Assembly (NCBI GenBank): GCA_035717365.1
Contig: DASTIS010000153.1
Span: 1-30,773, forward strand
Reading direction: 5' to 3'
Length of the DNA: 30,773 bases
From: 66-474 sp035717365
Lineage (GTDB): Bacteria; Pseudomonadota; Gammaproteobacteria; Xanthomonadales; Rhodanobacteraceae
In this document: in pieces, positions 1 to 8,111 of the stretch
Numbering within the stretch: the first letter of the stretch is position 1
How the letters are laid out: each line of letters begins with the position of its first letter
The notes under the pieces: generated by a model
Database searches by the model: none
The model's input: the letters and a program-made list of their open reading frames with translations, nothing else
Told to the model about the DNA's origin: nothing
Translations under genes and position numbers: made by a program

Positions 1-1150
1 CGGTGAGCAGGAAGCCGCCCTTGATCGGCGCGACCGAATGCATCGCCCACGCACCCTGCCTGACCAGCAACGTGGACTTGCCGCGGGTGTCGAGCGCCAG
101 CAACTTGCCGCGCGGCGCGTCCTGGTACGCGATCACCAGCAACCGGTCGCCATCCCACGTCGCGCCGTGGTTGACGCTGGACGCGGCGCGCACGTTGGCC
201 TCGGTATCCAGCGCGAGCTTCCAGGGGCCAGCACCATTGCGCAGGTACACCGCGTCGGGAGCGCCATCGCCGTAGTGCAGCATCGCCGCCGCGTGCCGGC
301 CGTCGGCCGAGGCGAGCAGGGTGTATTCGGCAACCTTTGATAACCCCTTGCCGAATTCCAGCGTGTCGTCCTTCGCGGCGGTACCGAGTTCGTGGTGGTA
401 CAGCGCCGCGTTGAATTGCAGTTGATCCGCGGGAACGCTGCCCGGCAACGGCAGCCGCACGTAGGTGACGCCCTTGCCGTCGGCATCCCACACCAGCGCC
501 TGCGGGGTGGTGCCGCCGCCGGCATGCGGCAACGCATCCTGCAGCGTCTTGCCGGTTGCGACCTCGACGAAGCGGATCGTCGTGGCCTCGCTGCCACCTT
601 CGGCGGTGCCGTAGGCGACATACCTGCCATCCGGCGACGGCCAGTAGCCGGTGATCGCGAAACCGGAGTGCGCGGCATTGGGGTCGACCAGCACCTTCGG
701 CTCGCCTTGCGGCCAGGCTTGGACCGCCAACACGGCCTGCGGTTGCGGCGGGGTCTGGCGCAGGTAGAACAAGGTGTCGTCGACGATCGCGGGATCGGAT
801 CGTCGCGTGGACGTCAACGCGAGTTCGCCGACGCGTTCGGCGATCCCCTTGGCGTCCTTGAATCCATCCATCACCTTCTCGGTGTACGTATTCTGCGCGG
901 CGATCCACTGCTTCACGGCCGGTGCGTCGGCGTCTTCCAGCCAGCGGTACGGGTCATGCACCACCGTCCCGAAATACGTGTCGGTGACAGCATGTCTTGG
1001 CGTTGACGGCGGCATCGTGGGGACCTCATGTTGCGTGTCGATCAGCGACTGATCCCATCCGGCCGCCGTTCGTGGCGGGGGCGTTTGCGCCATCGCGGCC
1101 ATGGACAGGAAACCGAGAACGACACAGGCGACGATACGGGTGCGTGACAT
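1..1150 (-). CDS. Exported prolyl oligopeptidase (S9A), N-terminal part, cut by window edge
   Basis: Reading leftward from an ATG at 1150, an unbroken frame runs to the window edge (383 codons). The first 22 residues are a signal peptide (positive MSRTR start, hydrophobic core, AMA-Q cleavage site), so the enzyme is predicted periplasmic or secreted. Residues about 50-75 carry the S9A N-terminal pattern DTYFGTVVHDPYRWLEDAD, followed by beta-propeller-like repeats with SPDGRYVAYG and SADGRH turns. The catalytic alpha/beta-hydrolase half, with its Ser-Asp-His triad, lies outside the window, so activity cannot be judged. The family cleaves short peptides after proline and is usually about 700 residues, so roughly half is seen. 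The gene is divergent from a second S9 peptidase starting at 1286. Family assignment is firm; substrate is unknown. Confidence 0.9.
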   Translation of the reverse strand, partial: MSRTRIVACVVLGFLSMAAMAQTPPPRTAAGWDQSLIDTQHEVPTMPPSTPRHAVTDTYFGTVVHDPYRWLEDADAPAVKQWIAAQNTYTEKVMDGFKDAKGIAERVGELALTSTRRSDPAIVDDTLFYLRQTPPQPQAVLAVQAWPQGEPKVLVDPNAAHSGFAITGYWPSPDGRYVAYGTAEGGSEATTIRFVEVATGKTLQDALPHAGGGTTPQALVWDADGKGVTYVRLPLPGSVPADQLQFNAALYHHELGTAAKDDTLEFGKGLSKVAEYTLLASADGRHAAAMLHYGDGAPDAVYLRNGAGPWKLALDTEANVRAASSVNHGATWDGDRLLVIAYQDAPRGKLLALDTRGKSTLLVRQGAWAMHSVAPIKGGFLLT

Positions 1151-1236
1151 GGTGTGACTCCGGCTGGGCACGGGGCAACAGCGTGCAGGGTAGCGTCGGG
1201 GCCGGCGTTGCGCCATGCGGACGGGACTTTCGGCGG

Positions 1237-1266
1237 TTGCAGACACGCCCGGCGCTTGGCTAGGCT
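1237..1266 (+). promoter_or_regulatory. Possible sigma-70 promoter for the S9C peptidase
   Basis: TTGCAG (1237-1242) and TAGGCT (1261-1266) are separated by 18 bases and lie 20 bases upstream of the ATG at 1286, in the 135-bp gap between the two divergent peptidase genes. The match to consensus is partial and judged by eye only. No clear promoter was seen for the leftward gene. Confidence 0.25.
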
Positions 1267-1285
1267 GCGGGTTTTCGTCGGGATC

Positions 1286-3784
1286 ATGGCCATGAATCGC
1301 ATCATCGTCGCCGGGCTGGCCGGCTTGCTGGTCAGCGCGGGCGCGTTCGCCGCGCCTCAAACCGCAACGTCCACGCAAAGCGCAACGACGACGAAGCTCA
1401 ACCTCGAGCAGATCATGGCCGATCCCGACTGGATCGGGCCGCCGGTCGACGACCAGTACTGGAGCGTGGATGGCCGCAGCATCTACTTCAAGCTGAAGCG
1501 CAAGGGCAGCCCGCTGCACGATCTTTACCGGGTGTCCGCAAACGGCGGCACGCCGGTCAAGCTCGGCGACGCCGAACTTGCGACCGCCGACGGCCCGGCG
1601 GTGTTCGACCACGCCCACGACCGTGCAGCTTTCCTGCGCCACGGCGACGTGTTTGTTCGCGAAATCGCCCGTGGCGCGACCCGCCAGATCACGCGCAGCG
1701 CCGCGGACAAGTCCGGGCTGCAATTTTCCGCGGATGGCCACCTGCTGAGCTGGCGCCAGGGCAATGATTGGCATGTCTGGAACGCGTCCACGGGCATGGT
1801 ATCGCAAGCCGCCACCCTGGAAACCAAGGACGATCCAGGCGAGCCCGAACCCGACCAGCTCGAGCGCCTCCAGTTGAGCCTGTTCTCGACCTTGCGCGCA
1901 GACAAGGCGAACAAGCAGGCCACGCGTGAGCGCAACAAACAGTTGGACGCGGAGAATCCCGCACGCGCGCCGGCGCCGTTTTATCTCGGCGACAAGGTCA
2001 AGGTGACAACGACCTCGCTGTCGCCCGATGCGCGCTGGCTGCTGGTGGTCACCGAACCGACGTCGTACCAGGCCGGCAAACACCCGGTGGTGGTGCATTA
2101 CGTCAACGAGTCGGGCTATCCGGAAACCGAGAAGGCCCGTACCTATGTCGGCCACAACAATCCCGCGCCACAGTCCCTGCTGTTGCTCGATCTCCAACAC
2201 CACAAGCAGTATCCGCTGTCGCTGGGCGGCCTGCCCGGCATCCACGACGACCCGTTGCACGACCTGCGCGTCAAACGCATCGCGCAATTGAAGAAGGAAG
2301 GCCACGATGACGAAGCCGCAGCACTGGCGGCGCCGAAGACGCGCCCGCTGTCGGTCAACTTCGTCCCGCTCGGCGGCAACTACGAACCGGCCATCGTGTG
2401 GACCGATGATGCCAGCAACGTCGCGATCGAACTGGTCGCCAATGACCACAAGGACCGCTGGATCACCACCCTCGACTTCGCCGACCACAAGCTGGTGACG
2501 CAGGACCGGCTGACCGATCCGGCCTGGATCAACTGGAGTTTCAACGCGCTTGGATGGCTGCCCGACAACCACACGCTGTGGTTCGAGTCCGAGGCCAGCG
2601 GCTGGGCCCAGTTGTACGTGAAGCCGCTCGACGGCAAGGCGCGCGCACTGACCAGCACCGGTTACGAGGTTTCGAACCCCGTGGTGTCGCCGGACGGCAA
2701 GTGGTTCTACGTGCTTTCCAACAAGCAGGCGCCGTACGCCTACGACATCTATCGCGTGCCGACCGCGGGCGGCGATCTGCAACGCGTCACCCATTTCGAA
2801 GGCGTGTCCTGCGCCGAATGCAGCGGTTTGTTCGAGCTGTCACCCGATGGCAGCAAGCTCGCTGTGTTGCATTCTTCCGCGTACATCCCGCCACAACTGG
2901 CCGTGGTGAACGTGGACGGTTCCGGCGCACGCGACCTCACCGACACCCGCACGCCCGAATACAAGGCGCTGGCATCCACCTGGGTCGAGCCGCAGTTCGT
3001 CAAGGTCCGCAGCAGCCACGGCGATTTCGGCATCTGGGCGAAGTACTACCAGCCGGCCGGTCATGAGGACACGCACGACACCTCGCACAGCCACCCCGCC
3101 GTGATCTTCGTGCACGGCGCGGGCTACCTGCAGGACGTCGAAAAGGGCTGGTCGTACTACTTCCGCGAGCAGATGTTCAACAACCTGCTGACCCAGGAAG
3201 GTTATGTCGTGCTCGACATGGATTACCGCGGCTCGGCCGGTTACGGACGCGACTGGCGAACCGCGATCTACCGCCACATGGGCCACCCCGAACTGGAAGA
3301 CCTGCTGGACGGCAAGGCATGGATGGTGAAGAACCACCACGTCGATCCCAAGCGCGTGGGCATCTACGGCGGGTCCTACGGCGGCTTCATGACCGAAATG
3401 GCGCTGTTGCGTGCGCCCGGCGAGTTCGCTGCCGGTGCGGCCCAGCGTCCGGTTTCCGATTGGACCAGCTACAACGACGGCTACACGTCCGACATCCTGA
3501 ATACGCCGCAACTCGATCCCGAGGCGTACAGGATTTCCTCGCCGATCGAATACGCGAAAAACCTAGCCGACCCCTTGTTGATCAACCACGGCCTGGTCGA
3601 CAACAACGTGATGCCGGGCGACTCGATACGCCTCTACCAGCGCTTCATCGAACTGCACAAGAAGGATTTCTGGATCTCGCTGTATCCGACGGAAAGCCAT
3701 GCGTTCGAACACGCAGATGCCTGGTACGACGAATACCGCCGCATCCACGAACTGTTCACACGCTTCGTGAAACCGGTGCGATGA
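1286..3784 (+). CDS. Exported S9C-type prolyl oligopeptidase / acylaminoacyl-peptidase-like serine peptidase
   Basis: Predicted serine exopeptidase of about 832 residues, acting on peptides in the periplasm. ATG 1286 (or the in-frame ATG at 1292) is chosen because a signal peptide follows at once (MNRIIVAGLAGLLVSAGAFA, then APQ); the frame is open further upstream but would bury that signal. Residues about 40-560 are propeller-like with repeated SPDG turns. The C-terminal hydrolase domain has the nucleophile elbow GGSYGGF (Ser697), then Asp772 in GLVDNN and His805 in ESHAFEH, so the triad is complete. DMDYRGSAGYGRDWR is typical of S9 peptidases. The gene is divergent from an S9A peptidase and convergent with the export lipoprotein gene. 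The exact S9 subfamily (DPP-like or acylaminoacyl) is not settled. Confidence 0.9.
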   Translation: MAMNRIIVAGLAGLLVSAGAFAAPQTATSTQSATTTKLNLEQIMADPDWIGPPVDDQYWSVDGRSIYFKLKRKGSPLHDLYRVSANGGTPVKLGDAELATADGPAVFDHAHDRAAFLRHGDVFVREIARGATRQITRSAADKSGLQFSADGHLLSWRQGNDWHVWNASTGMVSQAATLETKDDPGEPEPDQLERLQLSLFSTLRADKANKQATRERNKQLDAENPARAPAPFYLGDKVKVTTTSLSPDARWLLVVTEPTSYQAGKHPVVVHYVNESGYPETEKARTYVGHNNPAPQSLLLLDLQHHKQYPLSLGGLPGIHDDPLHDLRVKRIAQLKKEGHDDEAAALAAPKTRPLSVNFVPLGGNYEPAIVWTDDASNVAIELVANDHKDRWITTLDFADHKLVTQDRLTDPAWINWSFNALGWLPDNHTLWFESEASGWAQLYVKPLDGKARALTSTGYEVSNPVVSPDGKWFYVLSNKQAPYAYDIYRVPTAGGDLQRVTHFEGVSCAECSGLFELSPDGSKLAVLHSSAYIPPQLAVVNVDGSGARDLTDTRTPEYKALASTWVEPQFVKVRSSHGDFGIWAKYYQPAGHEDTHDTSHSHPAVIFVHGAGYLQDVEKGWSYYFREQMFNNLLTQEGYVVLDMDYRGSAGYGRDWRTAIYRHMGHPELEDLLDGKAWMVKNHHVDPKRVGIYGGSYGGFMTEMALLRAPGEFAAGAAQRPVSDWTSYNDGYTSDILNTPQLDPEAYRISSPIEYAKNLADPLLINHGLVDNNVMPGDSIRLYQRFIELHKKDFWISLYPTESHAFEHADAWYDEYRRIHELFTRFVKPVR

Positions 3785-3787
3785 AAC

Positions 3788-3815
3788 ACGGATTCGCGCG
3801 CAGGCGCGCTCCTAC
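3788..3815. repeat. REP-like palindromic element (GTAGGAGC type) between convergent genes
   Basis: Read on the minus strand this begins GTAGGAGCGCGCCTGCGCGC and ends GAATCCGTG. It has a GCGCGC/GCGCGC palindrome (3796-3801 and 3804-3809) behind a GTAG head. Bacterial REP elements of pseudomonads and xanthomonads commonly have a GTAG-type head followed by an imperfect GC-rich palindrome. It sits 3 bases after the S9C stop codon and 35 bases before the stop of the leftward export gene, a usual place for REPs, where it could also help end transcription. Only one copy was found in the window. Confidence 0.5.
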
Positions 3816-3849
3816 GAAAAGCTGTGCCCAATTGCGAGGAGCCGGACGA

Positions 3850-5019
3850 TCACGGATTGCGCTGGAGGTAGTACTGCGCCGCGGCGGTCGAATTGATCGC
3901 GCTGGTGAGGGGCAGCAACTGGGTGAGGAAGCGGTTCCAGCGCGTGATGCCGGCTGTGGACGCGAACACCACGTCGCCCGGCTTCACCTTGAACTGGCCG
4001 GCCAGGGCGAAGGCGACGACGGACTTGGCATCCAGCTCGTAAACCGTGGCCTTGGGGTTGCCCTGGCTCGACGTGTTGCGGATGACGTAGACCTTGCCCT
4101 GCGAGGTCACCTGGTTCAGCCCCCCGGCGGCCCCGATTGCGCGCGTCAGCGAGACGGAAGCGGTACTGAACCGGATTGCGCGTGGACGATTGACTTCGCC
4201 CATCACGTAGATTTCCTGATGGGTGTTGTAAGGCAGGAAGACGCGGTCGCCCGGTTTCAGGTAAATCTGCTTGGTGAGGCCGTTCCGCTCGAGGGCGTCG
4301 ACATCGAGGTGGTAAACCTTGCCGCCACGCGAGAGCGTCACGTTCGACAGGTTGGCAGTGGGATCGTCCACGATCGCCTTGCCCATCGCTTCGCCGAGTG
4401 TCAGCGGCACCGACGTGATCGGTTGCGCTCCGGTCTTGTCGAAGGCCCCTTCGAGCAGCACGTGCTGGCTGCCATAGTCGATCACGCTGACGTCCACCTG
4501 CGGATTCTTGAGATACGAACCCAGCTTGCCCGCAAGCATCTGGCGCAGTTGTTCGACGGTCTTGCCCCCAGCCTGAACCTTGCCGGCGAACGGATAGAAA
4601 ATCGTGCCGTCCGGTTGCACCACGCGACCATTGGCGGCCGTCTGCTGCTGATTGCCGGCCGGCGAAGTCAGTTCGGGGTGGTTCCAGACCGTGATGTACA
4701 GCGTGTCGCCGGGACCGATCTGGTAGGGCCGGGGATGATAGTCGAGCAGTGGAGCAGGAATGGCCGCAGGTGGATTCGATGCCTTCTGGGTCGCGATGAC
4801 CTGCGGCGTGATCGGCACCAGGTTGACGTACCCGGGATTCGTGTCTTCGCTGCGGACGTTGAGCGAAGCATTCTGTCCGGGGATGCAGCCTGCCACGACG
4901 ACGCACGCGACGAGCGCGAGGAGGCAACGCAAGGCACCCGCGCTGCGAGTCCGGCGCGCGGCACGCGCTGCCAGCACACGGGGGGTCGTTCCATCGAGGA
5001 TCCGCTGTGAAGGTTCCAT
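3850..5019 (-). CDS. wza: Outer-membrane polysaccharide export lipoprotein, Wza type
   Basis: About 389 residues, close to the usual size of Wza-type exporters, which form the outer-membrane channel for capsule or EPS. The ATG at 5019 is chosen because it leads into a lipoprotein signal: basic residues, a hydrophobic stretch, and lipobox VVAGC with Cys45. Residues about 95-190 form the polysaccharide export domain (YQIGPGDTLYITVWNHPEL, then PDGTIFYPFAGKV and LKNPQVDVSV). Two SLBB-like segments follow, each with a LKPGDRVFLP or VKPGDVVFAS turn. The C-terminus (residues about 360-389) could be the amphipathic membrane-spanning helix. An AAGG sits about 10 bases before the start. The gene is divergent from the Wzc-type gene across 755 bases. 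The frame stays open 157 codons upstream of 5019, but that extension has no family similarity. Confidence 0.93.
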   Translation of the reverse strand: MEPSQRILDGTTPRVLAARAARRTRSAGALRCLLALVACVVVAGCIPGQNASLNVRSEDTNPGYVNLVPITPQVIATQKASNPPAAIPAPLLDYHPRPYQIGPGDTLYITVWNHPELTSPAGNQQQTAANGRVVQPDGTIFYPFAGKVQAGGKTVEQLRQMLAGKLGSYLKNPQVDVSVIDYGSQHVLLEGAFDKTGAQPITSVPLTLGEAMGKAIVDDPTANLSNVTLSRGGKVYHLDVDALERNGLTKQIYLKPGDRVFLPYNTHQEIYVMGEVNRPRAIRFSTASVSLTRAIGAAGGLNQVTSQGKVYVIRNTSSQGNPKATVYELDAKSVVAFALAGQFKVKPGDVVFASTAGITRWNRFLTQLLPLTSAINSTAAAQYYLQRNP

Positions 5020-5257
5020 GGTCTGAATCGCCTTGAAGTTGCGGGAGCGCGCGTCACGCAAAACGCTGCCATCGATGCTCGATGTCCGGCACACGACGGA
5101 ATGGATACACGATGCGCACACGGCGCATCCGTGACATCCCGCTGGGCGGCCCGCCGTGGACGGATCCCGCCAGCGGCAGGCATGGCGCGGTGCCCAGTGC
5201 CATCGCAGGCGATGCCAACACGTGCACCACACCACGATTGGATGGATTGTCATCCTG

Positions 5258-5271
5258 CCGCGATGTCGCGG
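5258..5271. promoter_or_regulatory. Dyad CCGCGA-TG-TCGCGG, possible operator
   Basis: Six-base perfect arms around a TG spacer. They are extended by an outer CCTG (5254-5257) and CAG (5273-5275) pair with a one-base offset. The dyad lies 239 bases upstream of the wza start and 504 bases upstream of the Wzc start. It could bind a dimeric regulator, but in G+C-rich DNA a dyad of this size may be chance. Confidence 0.25.
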
Positions 5272-5592
5272 ACAGTAGGCCATGTCGATCCGGTCGTGTC
5301 CAGCGCGTGCGAGCGGTGCGTTTGCCTCCCGTTTTGCAAGCCATCGGCGCTTGTCGTCGAAATGCCGTGACAAGTTTTTGTAAGCGTTCGCCTTTTGTGG
5401 ACGTTTAGGTGGCTGTCTGTTTTCTGAATGCGAAAAACGTTTCGTCCTCGTGTGGCATTCGTGATGGATGCGTTCAGCGCTCCGTTGCAAGAATCACAGG
5501 CTCGGAGTTGCCAGACAGCGGCGTGCAGCGTTTGCCAACGGATGCCGGCGGATCACGAACCACCGCATCCAGACCGATTCCCGGAGGGCCGC

Positions 5593-5610
5593 CGACGCCC
5601 GCGGGCGTCG
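5593..5610. promoter_or_regulatory. Perfect 18-base palindrome upstream of the wzc-type gene
   Basis: CGACGCCCGCGGGCGTCG is identical to its reverse complement. It lies 164 bases before the Wzc-type start, where a repressor or activator dimer could bind, or where the leader RNA could fold. No T-tract follows, so a terminator role is not supported. The regulator is unknown. Confidence 0.35.
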
Positions 5611-5774
5611 AACAGCGACCGCACGACGTTGTCCACCGAGCGACGACCGGATGAAATCGCACGCGTACAACCGGAGCGCGCCTGGACCAGGCTTGCAGGC
5701 GAGTTCCCCGCTTCGCTTTTCCGCGTTCCTCATCCGCGTTCGGTGTTCCTGTTCACCGGCCCGGACGGGCCTGG

Positions 5775-8057
5775 ATGCACTGCATGACACCCACAAGACG
5801 ACTTGAATACCCGCAAAACACCCTGATCGACGCCCCCGCGCTGCCGCCGCCCGCAGCGGAGCCATCCGGCGACGAGATCGACGTGCGCGCCATGCTCGGT
5901 ACCTTGATCGACCACAAGCGGTTGATCATCACGGTCACCGCGATCTTTTTCCTGCTCGGGCTCGCCTACGCCTTTTTGTCCACGCCGGTCTACCGGGCCA
6001 CCGCGCTGCTGCAGGTCGAACAGGCGCCGATGCTGCCGGGCATCGCGGCGGTCGAGCAGGCGGTGGGGGCATCCAACAATCCCGAAGCCACCGACGCGGC
6101 GTCGATCCTCACCTCGTATTCGGTGGTCAAGCACGCGGTTGACGCGCTCAAATTGAACATCGACGTCTCGCCCTATCGGATCCCGCTGCTGGGAAGTCTT
6201 GCCGCGCGGCTGTACACGCCGGCAAAACCGGGCGACGTCGCCAAGCCGTGGTCCGGCCTGGCCCAGTATGACTGGGGCGGTTCGAACCTGAGCGTCAAGA
6301 AGCTGGACGTGCCGGACGATTTGCTCGGCAAGGACCTGACCCTGATCGCCGGAAAGGACGGCGCCTACTCGCTGTGGGAGGACAGTGCGATCCCGCTGCA
6401 GCGCGGGCAACTGCTGTTGCACGGGCAGGTCGGGCAACCCGCGAAGCAGTCCGGCATCAGCATGCTGGTGACCGGCATGCATGCCAATCCCGGCATGCAT
6501 TTCCACGTCAGGCGCGACAACGAAGCGTCGACCGTCTCCGGGCTTCGGGCCTCCATCAACGCCCAGCCGACCCGGCAGGATTCCAACGTCATCGTCCTGA
6601 GCCTGAACAGCTCCAGCCCGCAGTTGGCGGTCCATGTGCTCGACCACGTCACCCAGGCGTTCCTCGAACAGAACGTGGGCCGCAACTCGGCGCAGGCGGC
6701 CAACAGCCTGAAGTTCGTTCGCAAGCAATTGCCGGTGGTGAAGAAGCGTCTGGAAGACGCGCAAGCGGCACTCAACGCGTTTCAAGTCAAGGCGCATTCG
6801 GTCAACGTGCCGATGCAGACGCAAAGCCTGCTCACCCAGATCGACGACATCGACAGCAACCTGCGGCGGCTCGAGACACAACGCATCGAGGCGGCGCGCC
6901 TGTACACGCCGCAGCACCCGGCCTACAAGGCCATCGTGAACCAGATTGCCATGTTGCGCGCGCACAAAGCCGACATGCAAAAGCAGATGTCCACGATGCC
7001 GGACACGCAACGCGAATTGTTGCGCCTTAACGGCGACGTGCATGTGCTCGACACCACCTACACGGGCCTGCTCAACGAAGCACAGCAACTGGAAATCGCG
7101 CAGGCAGGCGCGGTCGGCACCACCCGCATCGTGGACGAACCCACCGTCGACATCACCGATCCGGCGAAGCCGAAAAAAATGATGGCGGTGGTGGGCAGCA
7201 CCGTTGCCGGCGGCGTGTTCGCGGTGGCCTTCGTTTTCCTGCGGCAGTTGTTCAAGCGCGGCGTAGAGGACCCGGCCGAGATCGAGCAACTGGGCTTGCC
7301 GGTCTACACGGCCATTCCACTGAGCGAGCAGCAACTCGCGCTGTCGCAGCACAGGACGCACCTGTTCGCGCGACGGCGGCAGCGCCTGCTCGCGCTGGCC
7401 GCGCCCGCGGACCTCGCCGCCGAAGCCTTGCGAAGCTTGCGCACCAGCCTGTACTTCACTTCGCCCGACGCGACCGACAACCGCATCATGATCTGCGGTT
7501 CCAGTCCGAATGCCGGCAAGACTTTCGTCTCCGCCAATCTCGCGGCGATCAACGCGCAAGCGGGCCAACGCGTCCTGCTGATCGACGCCAACATGCGCGA
7601 CGGCAAACTGCACACCATCGTGGGGGGCCGGGCGGACAACGGCCTGTCGGAACTCCTTGCCGACCAGATCATCGTCGAGGAGTCGGTCCGTCCCGTCGAT
7701 GGCGTCGACAATCTCGACTTCATTCCGAGTGGCAGGAAACCGTCCAACCCGTCGGAACTGTTGATGCGGCCGAATTTCGCTGCGCTGTTGCAGAGGGTGT
7801 CCCAGCAATACGACCTCGTCGTGATCGACAGCCCGCCGATCCTCTCGGTCACCGACGCGACGATCATCGGTCACCACGTCGGCACCAGCCTGCTGGTGGT
7901 GCGGTTCGGACTCAACCAGTCGCGTGAGGTCGAACTCTCGATGCAGCGCTTCGGCCAGAGCGGCGTCTACATCAAGGGCGTCGTGTTCAACGGCACGGAA
8001 AAGCGCAACGGTGGACCCTCCGCCTACGATTACCACGGGTACGGGGCCACTGCATGA
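5775..8057 (+). CDS. Wzc-type polysaccharide co-polymerase and tyrosine autokinase
   Basis: Inner-membrane protein of 760 residues that sets chain length and drives EPS assembly with Wza. Residues about 35-80 are the Wzz region with the first membrane helix (about 50-69). A long periplasmic part with coiled-coil and GNVR-like segments follows (about 330-460), then the second helix (about 471-490). The cytoplasmic BY-kinase domain has Walker A SPNAGKT (Lys582), Walker A' LLIDANMRDG (Asp604) and Walker B VVIDSPP (Asp685). The tail carries three tyrosines (751, 753, 756), a short version of the autophosphorylated Tyr cluster. ATG 5775 or 5784 could be the start; neither has a strong ribosome site. 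No Wzb-type phosphatase gene is nearby. It heads the rightward EPS run. Confidence 0.93.
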   Translation: MHCMTPTRRLEYPQNTLIDAPALPPPAAEPSGDEIDVRAMLGTLIDHKRLIITVTAIFFLLGLAYAFLSTPVYRATALLQVEQAPMLPGIAAVEQAVGASNNPEATDAASILTSYSVVKHAVDALKLNIDVSPYRIPLLGSLAARLYTPAKPGDVAKPWSGLAQYDWGGSNLSVKKLDVPDDLLGKDLTLIAGKDGAYSLWEDSAIPLQRGQLLLHGQVGQPAKQSGISMLVTGMHANPGMHFHVRRDNEASTVSGLRASINAQPTRQDSNVIVLSLNSSSPQLAVHVLDHVTQAFLEQNVGRNSAQAANSLKFVRKQLPVVKKRLEDAQAALNAFQVKAHSVNVPMQTQSLLTQIDDIDSNLRRLETQRIEAARLYTPQHPAYKAIVNQIAMLRAHKADMQKQMSTMPDTQRELLRLNGDVHVLDTTYTGLLNEAQQLEIAQAGAVGTTRIVDEPTVDITDPAKPKKMMAVVGSTVAGGVFAVAFVFLRQLFKRGVEDPAEIEQLGLPVYTAIPLSEQQLALSQHRTHLFARRRQRLLALAAPADLAAEALRSLRTSLYFTSPDATDNRIMICGSSPNAGKTFVSANLAAINAQAGQRVLLIDANMRDGKLHTIVGGRADNGLSELLADQIIVEESVRPVDGVDNLDFIPSGRKPSNPSELLMRPNFAALLQRVSQQYDLVVIDSPPILSVTDATIIGHHVGTSLLVVRFGLNQSREVELSMQRFGQSGVYIKGVVFNGTEKRNGGPSAYDYHGYGATA

Positions 8058-8111
8058 CCCGATCCCCGGCCCACGGCGAACCCGCAACGTGCCTGTCCCG
8101 GAGAACGGACG

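Larger units (their letters stand above)
5020..5774. promoter_or_regulatory. Long divergent intergenic region between wza- and wzc-type genes
   Basis: 755 bases without a supportable gene. The open frames here are short, overlap each other on both strands and look like nothing known. It must hold the starts of both EPS transcripts. It contains two dyads (5258-5271 and 5593-5610, listed separately) and a stretch richer in A and T around 5360-5445. No convincing sigma-70 or sigma-54 promoter pair could be picked by eye. Confidence 0.6.

Noticed and set aside
3319..5010. A 563-codon plus-strand frame over the ends of the S9C gene and the export gene
   Set aside because: It crosses two well-supported genes in other frames and has no family similarity.
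5440..5480. Possible sigma-54 promoter (TGGCA followed by a GC-type element) before the Wzc-type gene
   Set aside because: The spacing and the -12 part do not fit the sigma-54 consensus.
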